DNA of 64,000 nucleotides from DASTPP01 sp035762175 (GTDB lineage Bacteria; Myxococcota_A; Polyangia; Polyangiales; Polyangiaceae): assembly GCA_035762175.1 (NCBI GenBank), contig DASTPP010000031.1:22581-86580 (forward strand). Reading direction: 5' to 3'. A program made the position numbers and the translations under genes. Below the pieces are notes generated by a model. The model was not told the DNA's origin. It was given only the letters and a program-made list of their open reading frames with translations, and made no database searches. Below are positions 1 to 7,821 of the stretch, piece after piece. Every line of letters starts with the position of its first letter. Position 1 is the stretch's first letter.

Positions 1-1567
1 CCCCGGGCGCCGGGGCGTCGCAGCGGTGGGGCGGGTCGAGCAACTCGACGACGCGGGCGGGCGGCTTCGGCCGGGCGTAGCGCACGGGCGCGACGACCAT
101 GGCGAGGTTGACGCTCACGAGCCGCTCGTCGCCGTGGTGCTCGGCGTTCCAGCGGCGGCAGAGGTAGCGCGCGAGGTCGGCCCGCAGGGTCGCGTAGTCG
201 ACGACGTGGTAGCTCGTGATGTTCTTCGGGTCCCAGGTGGGGTACCAGTTGACGAGCGTCAGGTACTGGCGCCAGCGCAGGCTGCCGAGCGAGCTGATGG
301 CGCTCTTCGGCGGCTCGAACGACAGGTCGCGGCCGTTGAAGGCGTTGACCTTGCGGCCGTTCGCGAGCTCGCCGGGGGCGACGTCCCAGCCGTCGCTTTG
401 CTCGAAGACGCTCGGGTCCGAGAACATGCGGTAGATGTTCTTGATCCGGAAGAAGTTGAGCGCGGCCTCGACCGGCGCCGGCGGCGTCTTGGGCGAAGAG
501 AAGTAGCCGAAGCCGCCGATCTTGTAGGCGTAGTGCGTGACGTGCAGCAGCAAGAAGAAGGTGCAGAGGGCGCCGTTCGCCCGGGCGGCGAGCCGGCCGC
601 CGTAGAGGGCCTCGTCGCGCGCGGCGGGCGCCGGCCCCGGCGGGGCCGCGGGCGCCGGCCGGCCGAGCAGGGCGGACGGCAGGCGCTCCCAGAACCAAGG
701 GGGCAAGAGGCCGACGGCGGTCGACGCGGCGAGGAAGGGGAAGGCGCCGACGTCGAGCCCGGCGCTGAACGAGGCGAAGGGGGCGCAGGCGAAGGCGACC
801 GCCGCCGTGCGCACGGCGCCGTTCTTCCAGGGCCAGACCAGGAAGGCCGGCAAGAGGAGCTCGACCCAGGGGACGGCGTAGCTGAAGGGCGCGAGCAGCG
901 CGGGGCAGCCCAGGAGCCGGTCGAGCCAGCCCGCGCTGTAGCGGGCCGACGACAGCGTGAGGTAGATGGCCGTGCCGTCGAACCAGCCGCCGCCGGCGGC
1001 GATCTTCGAGAGCCCGGCGGTGGCGATGAAGAGCGAGAAGAGGGCGAGCAGGGCGAAGCCGCTCGCGCCGCGGTAGTGCGGGGGGGGCGGCGGGGCGCCG
1101 CGGCGGCCGCGGCGCCAGGCGTCGACCGAGAAGCGGGCGCCCCAGGGCAAGAAGCAGCCCGTCAGCAGCAGCACCGCGAGCAGGTAGTCGCCGGGGTAGT
1201 CGCCCAGGCAGAAGCGGTTCTGCGCCGAGACGCAGAGCACCCAGCAGAGGGGGGTGACCGCGCGCGTCCGGAAGCCCGCCGCGAGCGCGAGCGCGAGCAG
1301 CAACGACAGGGCGGCCAGGGCGAGCTGGTAGCCGAAGCGGCCGCTGCGGGCGTGCAACGAGAACCAGCCGAAGTGGGCGACGAGGGCGCGGGCGGTCTCG
1401 GCCGAGAGGACGCCGGCGTCGGTGTAGTGCGCCCGCAGGTCGCGCATGCGGTCGACGACGTCGCAGGCGAGGACGACGCCGACCAGCGCGCGCAGGCAGG
1501 CGAAGGAGCGCAGGTCCGTGGTCAGCACCTCGCGCAGGCGGCGCCGCGCGCCCTCCGCCGGGCTCAC
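1..1567 (-). CDS. HTTM-domain membrane protein (vitamin K-dependent gamma-carboxylase-like), partial
   Basis: The reading frame is open from a GTG at 1567-1565 to the window edge, at least 522 codons, so the C-terminus is missing. The translation shows family hallmarks in order: an early segment with GVVLACDVVDR, then AQNRFCLGDYPGDYLLAVLL, then FLPWGARFSVDAWRR, then KIAAGGGWFDGTAIY, then repeated hydrophobic stretches, then YRMFS and DGWDVAPGEL. These match the HTTM family, multi-pass membrane proteins related to gamma-carboxylases and SdpB. The start overlaps the stop of the EamA gene (GTGA), so it is the last visible gene of the minus-strand operon that begins near 5044. The substrate is unknown; in such operons the family may modify or export a peptide or small molecule (inference). 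Confidence 0.85.
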   Translation of the reverse strand, partial: MSPAEGARRRLREVLTTDLRSFACLRALVGVVLACDVVDRMRDLRAHYTDAGVLSAETARALVAHFGWFSLHARSGRFGYQLALAALSLLLALALAAGFRTRAVTPLCWVLCVSAQNRFCLGDYPGDYLLAVLLLTGCFLPWGARFSVDAWRRGRRGAPPPPPHYRGASGFALLALFSLFIATAGLSKIAAGGGWFDGTAIYLTLSSARYSAGWLDRLLGCPALLAPFSYAVPWVELLLPAFLVWPWKNGAVRTAAVAFACAPFASFSAGLDVGAFPFLAASTAVGLLPPWFWERLPSALLGRPAPAAPPGPAPAARDEALYGGRLAARANGALCTFFLLLHVTHYAYKIGGFGYFSSPKTPPAPVEAALNFFRIKNIYRMFSDPSVFEQSDGWDVAPGELANGRKVNAFNGRDLSFEPPKSAISSLGSLRWRQYLTLVNWYPTWDPKNITSYHVVDYATLRADLARYLCRRWNAEHHGDERLVSVNLAMVVAPVRYARPKPPARVVELLDPPHRCDAPAPG

Positions 1568-2463
1568 GCCGCGCTCCCTTCGCCGGCGGGCGCGGCGCCG
1601 GCCGCGCGGCGGTGCGAGCTCACCATGACGACGGCGACCCCCGAGGCCGTCAGCAGCGCGCCGACGACGAAGGGCCCGGTGACGGGCTCGCGCAAGAGCC
1701 CGGCGCCGGCGAGGGCGCTAAAGACGGGGATGGTGAGCGTGAACGGCGAGGTCACGTTCACCGGGTAGCGGCCGACGAGGCGGTACCAGATGACGTAGGC
1801 GACGACGCCGACGAAGACGACCTGGTAGGCGAGCGAGGCCCACCCGAGCGCGCTCATCGCGGCGAGCTTGGCGAGCTGGTCCCGCTCGAGGGCGAGCGAG
1901 AGCGCGGCGAGCTGCGGGGCGGTGAACAGGCTCGTCCAGGCGTTGATCGAAAAGGGGCCGATCGGCCCGGCCGCCTGCATGCGCTTGAGCTGCAGGTAGC
2001 TGACCGCCCAGGCCGCGGCGGCCAACACGATGAGCAGGGCGAAGCCGAGGTTCGCCGAGAGGCGGGGCTCGCCGAGCAGCACGAGGGCCCCGGCGAAGGC
2101 GAGGCCGACGCCCGCGGCCCAGCGCCGGCCCGGCCGCTCGCGGAGCGAAGCCGCCGACAGGATGGCGGCGAAGGGCACCTGCAGCTGCACGAGCGCGGCC
2201 CCGGTCGCGGCGTCGACGCGGGTCAGCCCGAGGTAGACGAGGCCGAAGTGCATCGTGCCGAACACCGCCGAGAACGAGGCGAGGCGCGCGAGGTGTCGGC
2301 GCGGCGTCGAGGCGAAGGGGGCGGTGGCGAGGCCGACGAGCAGAAAGCGCAGCGAGACGAGCGCGAAGGGCGGCAGCTCGAGCAGGCCGAGCTTGGCGAA
2401 GGCGTAGTTGCAGCCCCAGATGGCCATGGCGAAGAGCGCGAGGGCGAAGTCGGCGGGCGTCAC
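1564..2463 (-). CDS. EamA/DMT-family transporter
   Basis: A 299-residue protein made of about ten hydrophobic helices, typical of the drug/metabolite transporter superfamily. It begins TPADFALALFAMAIWGCNYA, with the WGCNYAFAKLGL pattern at the end of helix 1 that is characteristic of EamA repeats. The second repeat contains AWAVSYLQLKR and ends in a basic tail (SSHRR). The chosen start is the GTG at 2463-2461, which overlaps the TGA of the tautomerase gene; the stop overlaps the GTG of the HTTM gene. Translational coupling on both sides shows it belongs to the same operon. It probably exports the metabolite or an amine-like intermediate made by this operon (inference from context). Confidence 0.88.
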   Translation of the reverse strand: MTPADFALALFAMAIWGCNYAFAKLGLLELPPFALVSLRFLLVGLATAPFASTPRRHLARLASFSAVFGTMHFGLVYLGLTRVDAATGAALVQLQVPFAAILSAASLRERPGRRWAAGVGLAFAGALVLLGEPRLSANLGFALLIVLAAAAWAVSYLQLKRMQAAGPIGPFSINAWTSLFTAPQLAALSLALERDQLAKLAAMSALGWASLAYQVVFVGVVAYVIWYRLVGRYPVNVTSPFTLTIPVFSALAGAGLLREPVTGPFVVGALLTASGVAVVMVSSHRRAAGAAPAGEGSAA

Positions 2464-2672
2464 GGTCGGCCCCCGCCGCCCCGCCGCCGGCTCGCCACGG
2501 GCTCCCCGGCGACCGCCCAGTCGGCTTCGGGCAGCCCGAACAGCAGCACGCGCGTCTGCTCGGGCGGCTTGCCGAGGCTGCGCCCGACCGCCTCGGTCAC
2601 GCTGCGCATCAGCTCGCGCTTCGCCCCCTCGTCGTCGAGCGGGGGCGTAAGATAAATGTGGACGATGGGCAT
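2460..2672 (-). CDS. 4-oxalocrotonate tautomerase-like small enzyme
   Basis: A 70-residue protein starting MPIVHIYLTPP. After removal of Met the N-terminal Pro is the catalytic general base of the tautomerase superfamily, and the length, the helix with SVTEAVGRSLGKPPEQTRVLL and the later DWAVAGEP stretch all match 4-OT-type enzymes. Such enzymes act as oligomers on keto-enol substrates. It lies 6 bp after the methyltransferase fusion gene and overlaps the EamA start by 4 bp. A purine-rich GGAGG about 11 bases before the ATG may be its ribosome site. The C-terminal RRRGGGG tail is longer and more basic than usual. The substrate is unknown. Confidence 0.85.
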   Translation of the reverse strand: MPIVHIYLTPPLDDEGAKRELMRSVTEAVGRSLGKPPEQTRVLLFGLPEADWAVAGEPVASRRRGGGGRP

Positions 2673-2678
2673 CGACGC

Positions 2679-4091
2679 TCACGCCTCCTTTTTGCAGACG
2701 AAGCAGGTCGACAGGCTCGTGACCCGCAGCTCGCGCCCGCCCGCGAGCCCCTCGGCCATGAGCTCGCGCACGGCCGCGGCGAGCGCGTCCCCGTCGACGC
2801 CCGCGGCCACCGCGTTCTTGAAGCGCATCGTGTGGCGGTAGTGGCGGGCCAGCTCGTCGAGCGACGGGAAGCGCATCGTGCCGTCGTAGCGGTCGCGCGA
2901 GAGCGTGCGGAAGCGCCGCGAGAGGAGCGCGGGCGCGTTCTCTTCGCAGAACCGGTCGGTCCCCGTGGGGCCGAAGAGCGGGCCGCCCGGGTCGTGCCCG
3001 AGCCGCAAGAGCGCGCGGTCCTGCCAGTCGATGAGCTCGGGCAGCCAGCGGAACGAGGGCGCCACGCTGACGAGCAGCCCGCCGGGCCGCAGCACCCGCG
3101 CGAGCTCGTCGATCGCCCGCGGGATGGACGCGACGTGGTAGAGCACGTAGTTGCAGAGCGCGACGTCGAAGCTGCCGTCCGGGCACGGGAGGTCCTCCAG
3201 CCCGCCGAGCGCCGCCTCGACCGGCAGCCCCCGGCGCCGCGCCTCGGCCGAGACCGCGTCGACCATGGCGGCCGAGATGTCGATCGCCTTGACCGCCGAC
3301 CCCCGCGGCGCCCGTTCGGCCGCCGCGAGCGCGAAGCGCCCGAGGCCCGCGCCCGCGTCGAGCAGCGAGAGCGGCTCGCCGAGGGGCAGCTTGTCGAGCA
3401 CCCAGGGCACGACGCCCGCGCCGTCGATGACGTAGCGATCCCAGCCCTCCGAGCGGACCTGGTAGTCGTCGGTCGAGCCGTAGCTGTGGGCGAGCAGGTG
3501 CCCCCGGTCGGTGTACGCGGCGCCCGCCCCGCCGGCCGGCGCCGCGCCCGCCCCGCCGGCCGGCGCCGCGCCCGCGACGTGAGGGTTGAGGAGCGCCATC
3601 ACGTGGCCGTCGACGTGGACCCCGTCGCGGATCGCGTTGCGCCGCTTGGTGCCCTCGCGCACGAAGCCCGCCCGCTCGTAAAGCCGGATGGCCGCCGCGT
3701 TGTCGACGTAGACCTCGAGCTCGATGCGCTGCAGGTCGAGGTACCCGAACCCCACGCGCACCGCCTCGTCGAGCAGCCGACGCCCGACGCCGCGGCCGGC
3801 CTCGTCGTCGCGCACCGCCATCACCAGCGTGGCGATGCGCCGCCAGCGGCCGCTGCCCCAGTCGAGGTAGGCGTAGCCGATCGGCCGGTCGCCTCGCGCC
3901 GACGCGGCGACGAACCACTGCCGACCCCCCTCCGCGAGCGCCGCCTCGACCGCCCCCTCGCCGGCGCAGGGCATCACGGTGGTGCCCCACAGGACGCCCG
4001 GCATCGCCATGATCTCCTGCAAGGCCGGGACGTCCGAGCGCTTCGGCCCGCGCACGACGACGCCGGCCCCCGGCGCGCCCCCCGCGGTCAA
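2679..4091 (-). CDS. GNAT acetyltransferase fused to a SAM-dependent methyltransferase
   Basis: About 470 residues in two domains. Residues 10-165 are a GNAT fold: IGYAYLDWGSG, then the acetyl-CoA loop in DDEAGRGVGRRLLDEA, then VYVDNAAAIRLYERAGF. An Ala/Gly/Pro linker follows that contains a tandem duplication (AGAAPAGG twice). From about residue 195 comes a class I methyltransferase with motif I LLDAGAGLGRF, an acidic motif II (AIDIS) and FDVALCNYVLYH, followed by RVLRPGGLLVSV. The proposed start is the TTG at 4091-4089, which overlaps the upstream TGA like its neighbours; a GTG about 33 bases downstream is an alternative. A single chain that acetylates and methylates fits tailoring of a small molecule or an amine (inference). 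Confidence 0.85.
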   Translation of the reverse strand: MTAGGAPGAGVVVRGPKRSDVPALQEIMAMPGVLWGTTVMPCAGEGAVEAALAEGGRQWFVAASARGDRPIGYAYLDWGSGRWRRIATLVMAVRDDEAGRGVGRRLLDEAVRVGFGYLDLQRIELEVYVDNAAAIRLYERAGFVREGTKRRNAIRDGVHVDGHVMALLNPHVAGAAPAGGAGAAPAGGAGAAYTDRGHLLAHSYGSTDDYQVRSEGWDRYVIDGAGVVPWVLDKLPLGEPLSLLDAGAGLGRFALAAAERAPRGSAVKAIDISAAMVDAVSAEARRRGLPVEAALGGLEDLPCPDGSFDVALCNYVLYHVASIPRAIDELARVLRPGGLLVSVAPSFRWLPELIDWQDRALLRLGHDPGGPLFGPTGTDRFCEENAPALLSRRFRTLSRDRYDGTMRFPSLDELARHYRHTMRFKNAVAAGVDGDALAAAVRELMAEGLAGGRELRVTSLSTCFVCKKEA

Positions 4092-5044
4092 GGCGAGCCC
4101 GCCCGCCCGGCGCCGAGCAGCTGCGACAGGGCGGTCTCGTAGTAGCGGACGGCGACCTCGCACCGGGTCAACACGCCGCGGCAAATCTCGCCCAGCAGCT
4201 CGCCGCTGCGCCGCACGAGCGGGGCGAGGACGTGCTCGAACCACTCGGCGCCGTGGTCGTGATCGACGCCGACGTGCAGGCGCTGGTACGCGATCACGTC
4301 CGCCGGCACCCCGAGCCGGACGCACCCGTCGACCATCGCCCGGAAGCGCCGCGACGCGGTCTGCTCGAGCACCCCGAGCGCGCCGAGCAGGCGCGGCGCG
4401 TAGCGGCGGTTGAGCCCGTACATGAGGAGCTGGTTCGCGTTGGCGTAGACTTCGGGCAGCTCGGCGCGGTCGCGGTCGGCGCCCCGCGCGCCGAGCTGCC
4501 CGCGCATCCACGTGACCGACGCGTCGAAGAGCGTCGTGTGCACGAGCCGCGGGTCGCCCTCGCCCATCTCGTCCCAGTAGTTCTCGCCGATCGCCAGCTT
4601 CACCCGGCCCGAAGTCCCGAGCTGAGCGAGCGCCATCAGGTCGTCGAACTTGCTGTCGACCTTCTCCTCGAAGGCGAAGAAGGTTGCCATCTCCGCCAGC
4701 GTCGCGCGCCCCTCGAGGTGGCTCGTGAGCCCGGCGATCAGCTCGGTGTGCCGCGCGGCCTGCGCGAAGTACCACGGCTCGAATTGCGAGGCGCGGTCCG
4801 GCAGCTCGTGCCGCGCCACCCTCGCGTCGAGGAGGTCGACCCAGGCGCGCTCGATGCGCTCGACCTCTTGCCGCTGCCGCCACCCGGGCACGGCCGCGAA
4901 GCCCTCGGGCTCCGCCAGCAGCGAGGTGTAGTGCCGGTGCAACTGGCGCTGGACGGCGAGGCCCTCGACGTCTTCCCCTTCGGGCGGCCCGGCCGCCGCC
5001 TCCTCCTGGGGGCGCAGGGCGGGTGAGATCAACATAGCGGGCAC
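4088..5044 (-). CDS. Heme-oxygenase-like diiron oxidase (HDO) family protein
   Basis: About 318 residues, all-helical, resembling the 'iron-containing redox enzyme' family (Haem_oxygenas_2-like). Candidate metal ligands sit in the expected order: FEEKVD (E126/E127, D130), ENYWDEMGEGD (E159, D164) with H169, E227 in GALGVLE, and the signature H257-x-x-x-D261-x-x-H264. Family members activate O2 at a non-heme diiron site for N-oxygenation, decarboxylation or C-C cleavage. It is the first gene of a five-gene overlapped operon. The start is uncertain: the GTG at 5044 lies only 3 bases after GGAGG, while the ATG at 5035 lies 12 bases after it. A second, distant relative is encoded at 23597-24280. 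Confidence 0.85.
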   Translation of the reverse strand: MPAMLISPALRPQEEAAAGPPEGEDVEGLAVQRQLHRHYTSLLAEPEGFAAVPGWRQRQEVERIERAWVDLLDARVARHELPDRASQFEPWYFAQAARHTELIAGLTSHLEGRATLAEMATFFAFEEKVDSKFDDLMALAQLGTSGRVKLAIGENYWDEMGEGDPRLVHTTLFDASVTWMRGQLGARGADRDRAELPEVYANANQLLMYGLNRRYAPRLLGALGVLEQTASRRFRAMVDGCVRLGVPADVIAYQRLHVGVDHDHGAEWFEHVLAPLVRRSGELLGEICRGVLTRCEVAVRYYETALSQLLGAGRAGSP

Positions 5045-5708
5045 GCGCCTCCGCGGGGCCGCGCCTGCGCGGGGCCCGAATGGCTGAGCTGCTGGCGGTG
5101 TTCCATGACGTTTGCTTCTCCCTTCAAATCAATCCGGTAACGTTCCGAAGGACGCCCAAGGCCACTTTCCTTTCTCCAACGGCCCCAATTTGTTAGTTTT
5201 TCTGGAGGCCCAGTGACGATTGTTGGATAGATCGGAAATTACTTTTGGTAACTTTGGCGCACCGAGGCACCTTCACGGGCGCGAGTGCCCGCGACCTGCC
5301 CTCCAGAGAAGAAAGTCAGAGTTGCGCCAAGAGCACAGCTGTCCAACTGGACAGGCGACGCGTCGATCCGCTTTCGTAGACGGTCGTTTGCGCGCAGCTC
5401 GCCTTATCGGTTTGCCAACCGCCGCTTCGAGCTCGGCGGACGCCGCTTCGAGCCCGGCGGACGCCCCTTCGCCGAGGCGGTCGCGCGGCGCGCTCGACCG
5501 GAGGTGCGCTGGGGGTTCGCCACGGCGCGCACGGTGCCGCCGGAGCGGGCCGGCGCCGGCGATCGGCTACCTGGTCAAGCGGTGGCCGGGGCTGGTTCGC
5601 TTCGTCGACGACCCGCGCACCCCCCTGGTCGACGACGGGGGCGAGCGCGGGAGCAGGCAGAGGCGTTTGACGCCGCCCCCCGACGCCCGCCGGGGGTACG
5701 CCCGTCGC
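5045..5708. other. Intergenic region; probable promoter side of the HDO operon
   Basis: No convincing gene. The part nearest the HDO gene (about 5100-5260) is clearly more AT-rich than its surroundings and is the natural place for the promoter of the minus-strand operon. A short dyad, CTGTCC-AACT-GGACAG, lies at 5339-5354 and could be an operator. Around 5427-5472 the phrase CTTCGAGC(T/C)CGGCGGACGC is repeated in tandem. The right end approaches the stop of the sugar permease gene; no clear terminator was seen. Confidence 0.5.
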
Positions 5709-6668
5709 TCAGCCCTTGGCGGCGCCGAGGGTCAGGCCCGCGACGAACTGCCGCTGCAAGACGAAGAACACGATGAGCGTCGGCAGGGCGGCGATGACCG
5801 AGCCGGCGGAGAGCAGGTTGTAGTCGGTGAAGAAGGGCCCGCGCAGGTTCTGCAGCGACGAGGTCACGGGGTACTTGTCGCCCTGGCTCATGAAGGCGAC
5901 GGCCCAGAAGAAGTCGTTATAGACCCAGGTGAACTCGAGCGTCGCGAGCGCCGCGAGCGGGGGCCGGCAGAGGGGCAAGATGATTTGCCAGAACTGCCGC
6001 ACGACGCCGGCGCCGTCGACGAGGGCGGCCTCGGTCAGCTCGGCCGGCAGCGACTTCATGTAGTTGCTGAGCACGAAGGCGCAGAAGCCGGTCTGGAACG
6101 CGACGTGGGTGACGATGACGGCCCAGTAGCTGTTGTAGAGCTTGCCCGACTCGCTGAGCCAGAAGGGCACCTCGAGCTCGTTGTAGAGCCGGTAGAGCGG
6201 CACCAAGAGGGCCTGCTGGGGCAGCAGGTTGGCGGCGGTGAAGAGGCCGAGCAGGGCGACGTTCGAGCGGCGCGAGAAGCGCGCGACCACGAACGCGACG
6301 CTCGAGGCCAGCAAGAGCGCGAGCGCCACCGCGGGCACGGTGATGAGCAGCGAGTTGGCGAAGCCCTGGGCGAAGCCGCCCTGGCGCCAGGCGTTCTGGT
6401 AGTTGGCGAGCGTGAAGCCGCCGAACGAGAGGTAGCCGTGCGTCGAGGTGTAGGCGTAATCGCGCAGCGAGTTGTACACCGCCCACGCCACCGGGAAGGC
6501 CCAGGCGAGCGCCAGCGAGGCGAGGACCGCGTGCAGGGCGAACGGCGGCCGGCGGCCCCGGCGCGCGGCGGCGGCTCCGAAGGCCTCGGCGGTCCCGGCG
6601 GCTCCGGCGGCCCCGGCGGCCTTGGGGGCGCGGTCGCTGGCCGCCCCGGGCGGCGCCCCGCCGCTCAC
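5709..6668 (-). CDS. Carbohydrate ABC transporter permease (MalG/UgpE-like)
   Basis: About 319 residues. A Pro/Ala-rich N-terminus is followed by six hydrophobic helices and the cytoplasmic EAA loop ELTEAALVDGAGVVRQFWQIILP, which docks the transport ATPase. The N-terminal pattern (FPVAWAVYNSLRDY) and the end (QRQFVAGLTLGAAKG) are typical of the second permease of CUT1 sugar importers. It follows the other permease gene on the minus strand, 49 bp downstream. The GTG start (6668-6666) lies inside a duplicated segment carrying a copy of the upstream gene's last codons. No ATPase gene is nearby, so a shared MsiK-like ATPase elsewhere is likely (inference). Confidence 0.93.
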   Translation of the reverse strand: MSGGAPPGAASDRAPKAAGAAGAAGTAEAFGAAAARRGRRPPFALHAVLASLALAWAFPVAWAVYNSLRDYAYTSTHGYLSFGGFTLANYQNAWRQGGFAQGFANSLLITVPAVALALLLASSVAFVVARFSRRSNVALLGLFTAANLLPQQALLVPLYRLYNELEVPFWLSESGKLYNSYWAVIVTHVAFQTGFCAFVLSNYMKSLPAELTEAALVDGAGVVRQFWQIILPLCRPPLAALATLEFTWVYNDFFWAVAFMSQGDKYPVTSSLQNLRGPFFTDYNLLSAGSVIAALPTLIVFFVLQRQFVAGLTLGAAKG

Positions 6669-6770
6669 GCGCCGCCCTCTTCTTTCAGGATGGTGGGCAG
6701 GGAAAGCATGACGCCGCTCACGTGTTGCCCTCTTCTTTGAGGATGGCGGGCAGGTAGAGCACGACGAAGA
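6662..6770. repeat. 53-bp tandem duplication at the permease-permease junction
   Basis: Two diverged copies with a 53-bp period. In minus-strand reading each contains a LP(A/T)ILKEEG-type coding end, then GTGAGCGGCG. The first copy supplies the stop of the upstream permease (TGA at 6720-6718). The second has an equivalent TGA at 6667-6665, overlapping the GTG start of the downstream permease. Confidence 0.75.
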
Positions 6771-7821
6771 CGAGCGAGATGACCAGCATGATGGTCGCCA
6801 GGGCCGCCCCGAAGGGGATGCGCTGCCCCTCGCCCACGACGTTGCTGAACACGAGGGCCCCGATGAGCTCGAGCCCGTTGCGCCCGTGGTTGATCACCCA
6901 GACGAGGTCGAAGGCGCGCAGCGACTCGACGACGGTGACGACCACGACGACGACGTTGGTGGGGCGCATCGCCGGGAAGACGACGTGCCAGAAGGCCTGG
7001 GCGGCCGAGGCGCCGTCGAGCGCGGCGGCCTCGCGCAGCGAAGGGTCGACGCCCTTCAGCCCGGCCAGGTAGAGCAGCATGATGTAGCCCGCGTGCCTCC
7101 AGCCGCCCGCGACGAGCACGGCCCAGAGGTTGACGGACGGGTCGCCGTACCAGTCGACCGCGCGCGCGCCGTGCAGGCCGAGGGCGGCGTTGAGCAGGCC
7201 CTGGTCGCGGCTGTAAATGAGCTGCCAGATGAAGCCGGTCAGCGCGAGCGAGAGCACCACCGGCAGGAAGAACGCGCTCTGGTAGAGGCGCCCGCCGCGC
7301 AGCTCGCGGTCGAGCAGCACCGCGAGCAGCACGCCCAGCACGGTGGGCGCGGCGAAGAAGGTCGCGAGCCAGACGAGGTTGTGGCCCAGCGCCGGCGCGA
7401 AGGGCGGGTAGTTGGTGACGACCTCGACGTAGTTCTTCAGGCCCACCCAGCGGGCGTCGCCGAGGCTGCCGAAGCCGTCCCAGTTGGTGAACGAGAGGCC
7501 GACCGTGGTCAGGGCGGGCAGCCAGACGAGCCCGACGACGAGCGCGGCGGGCAGGGCGGCCATGAAGAAGAGCGCGGCCCGGTCGCCGGCGCCGAGCCGC
7601 CGCGAGCGCCCGCGGCGGGGGCGATTGGGGCGGCTCGGGGGGGGCGCGCTACCCGCGCCGGCGCCACCGGCGGCGAGGCCACCCGCGCCGGCGGCGCCGG
7701 CCTCGGCGCCACCCGCGCCGGCGCCGCTCGCCTCGACGCTGGGCGCGCCGGGCGCGCCGGCCTCAGGGGGCGTTGCCGAAGATGGATTGCTTTTGCCGCT
7801 CGATGCTGTTGACGAGGCCAT
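6718..7821 (-). CDS. Carbohydrate ABC transporter permease (MalF/UgpA-like)
   Basis: About 367 residues. The first 80 or so are low-complexity Ala/Gly/Pro with a basic RPRRGRSRR patch, then six transmembrane helices begin at AALFFMAALPAALVVGLVWLP. The EAA loop reads SLREAAALDGASAAQAFWHVVFPAMRP in two stretches, and NWDGFG plus NYVEVV match the usual CUT1 first permease. The ATG at 7821 overlaps the end of the binding-protein gene by 59 bp; the long unconserved leader means a later start is possible but no good alternative codon was seen. It forms the membrane channel with the MalG-like protein. Confidence 0.92.
   Translation of the reverse strand: MASSTASSGKSNPSSATPPEAGAPGAPSVEASGAGAGGAEAGAAGAGGLAAGGAGAGSAPPPSRPNRPRRGRSRRLGAGDRAALFFMAALPAALVVGLVWLPALTTVGLSFTNWDGFGSLGDARWVGLKNYVEVVTNYPPFAPALGHNLVWLATFFAAPTVLGVLLAVLLDRELRGGRLYQSAFFLPVVLSLALTGFIWQLIYSRDQGLLNAALGLHGARAVDWYGDPSVNLWAVLVAGGWRHAGYIMLLYLAGLKGVDPSLREAAALDGASAAQAFWHVVFPAMRPTNVVVVVVTVVESLRAFDLVWVINHGRNGLELIGALVFSNVVGEGQRIPFGAALATIMLVISLVFVVLYLPAILKEEGNT

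Noticed and set aside
26..1768. Long plus-strand open frame of 580 codons
   Set aside because: Arg/Glu/Gly-rich antisense of the HTTM and EamA genes, with no family features; long antisense frames are expected at this GC content.
5285..5776. 163-codon plus-strand frame between the HDO and permease genes
   Set aside because: No family features, repetitive sequence and overlap with the permease 3' end.
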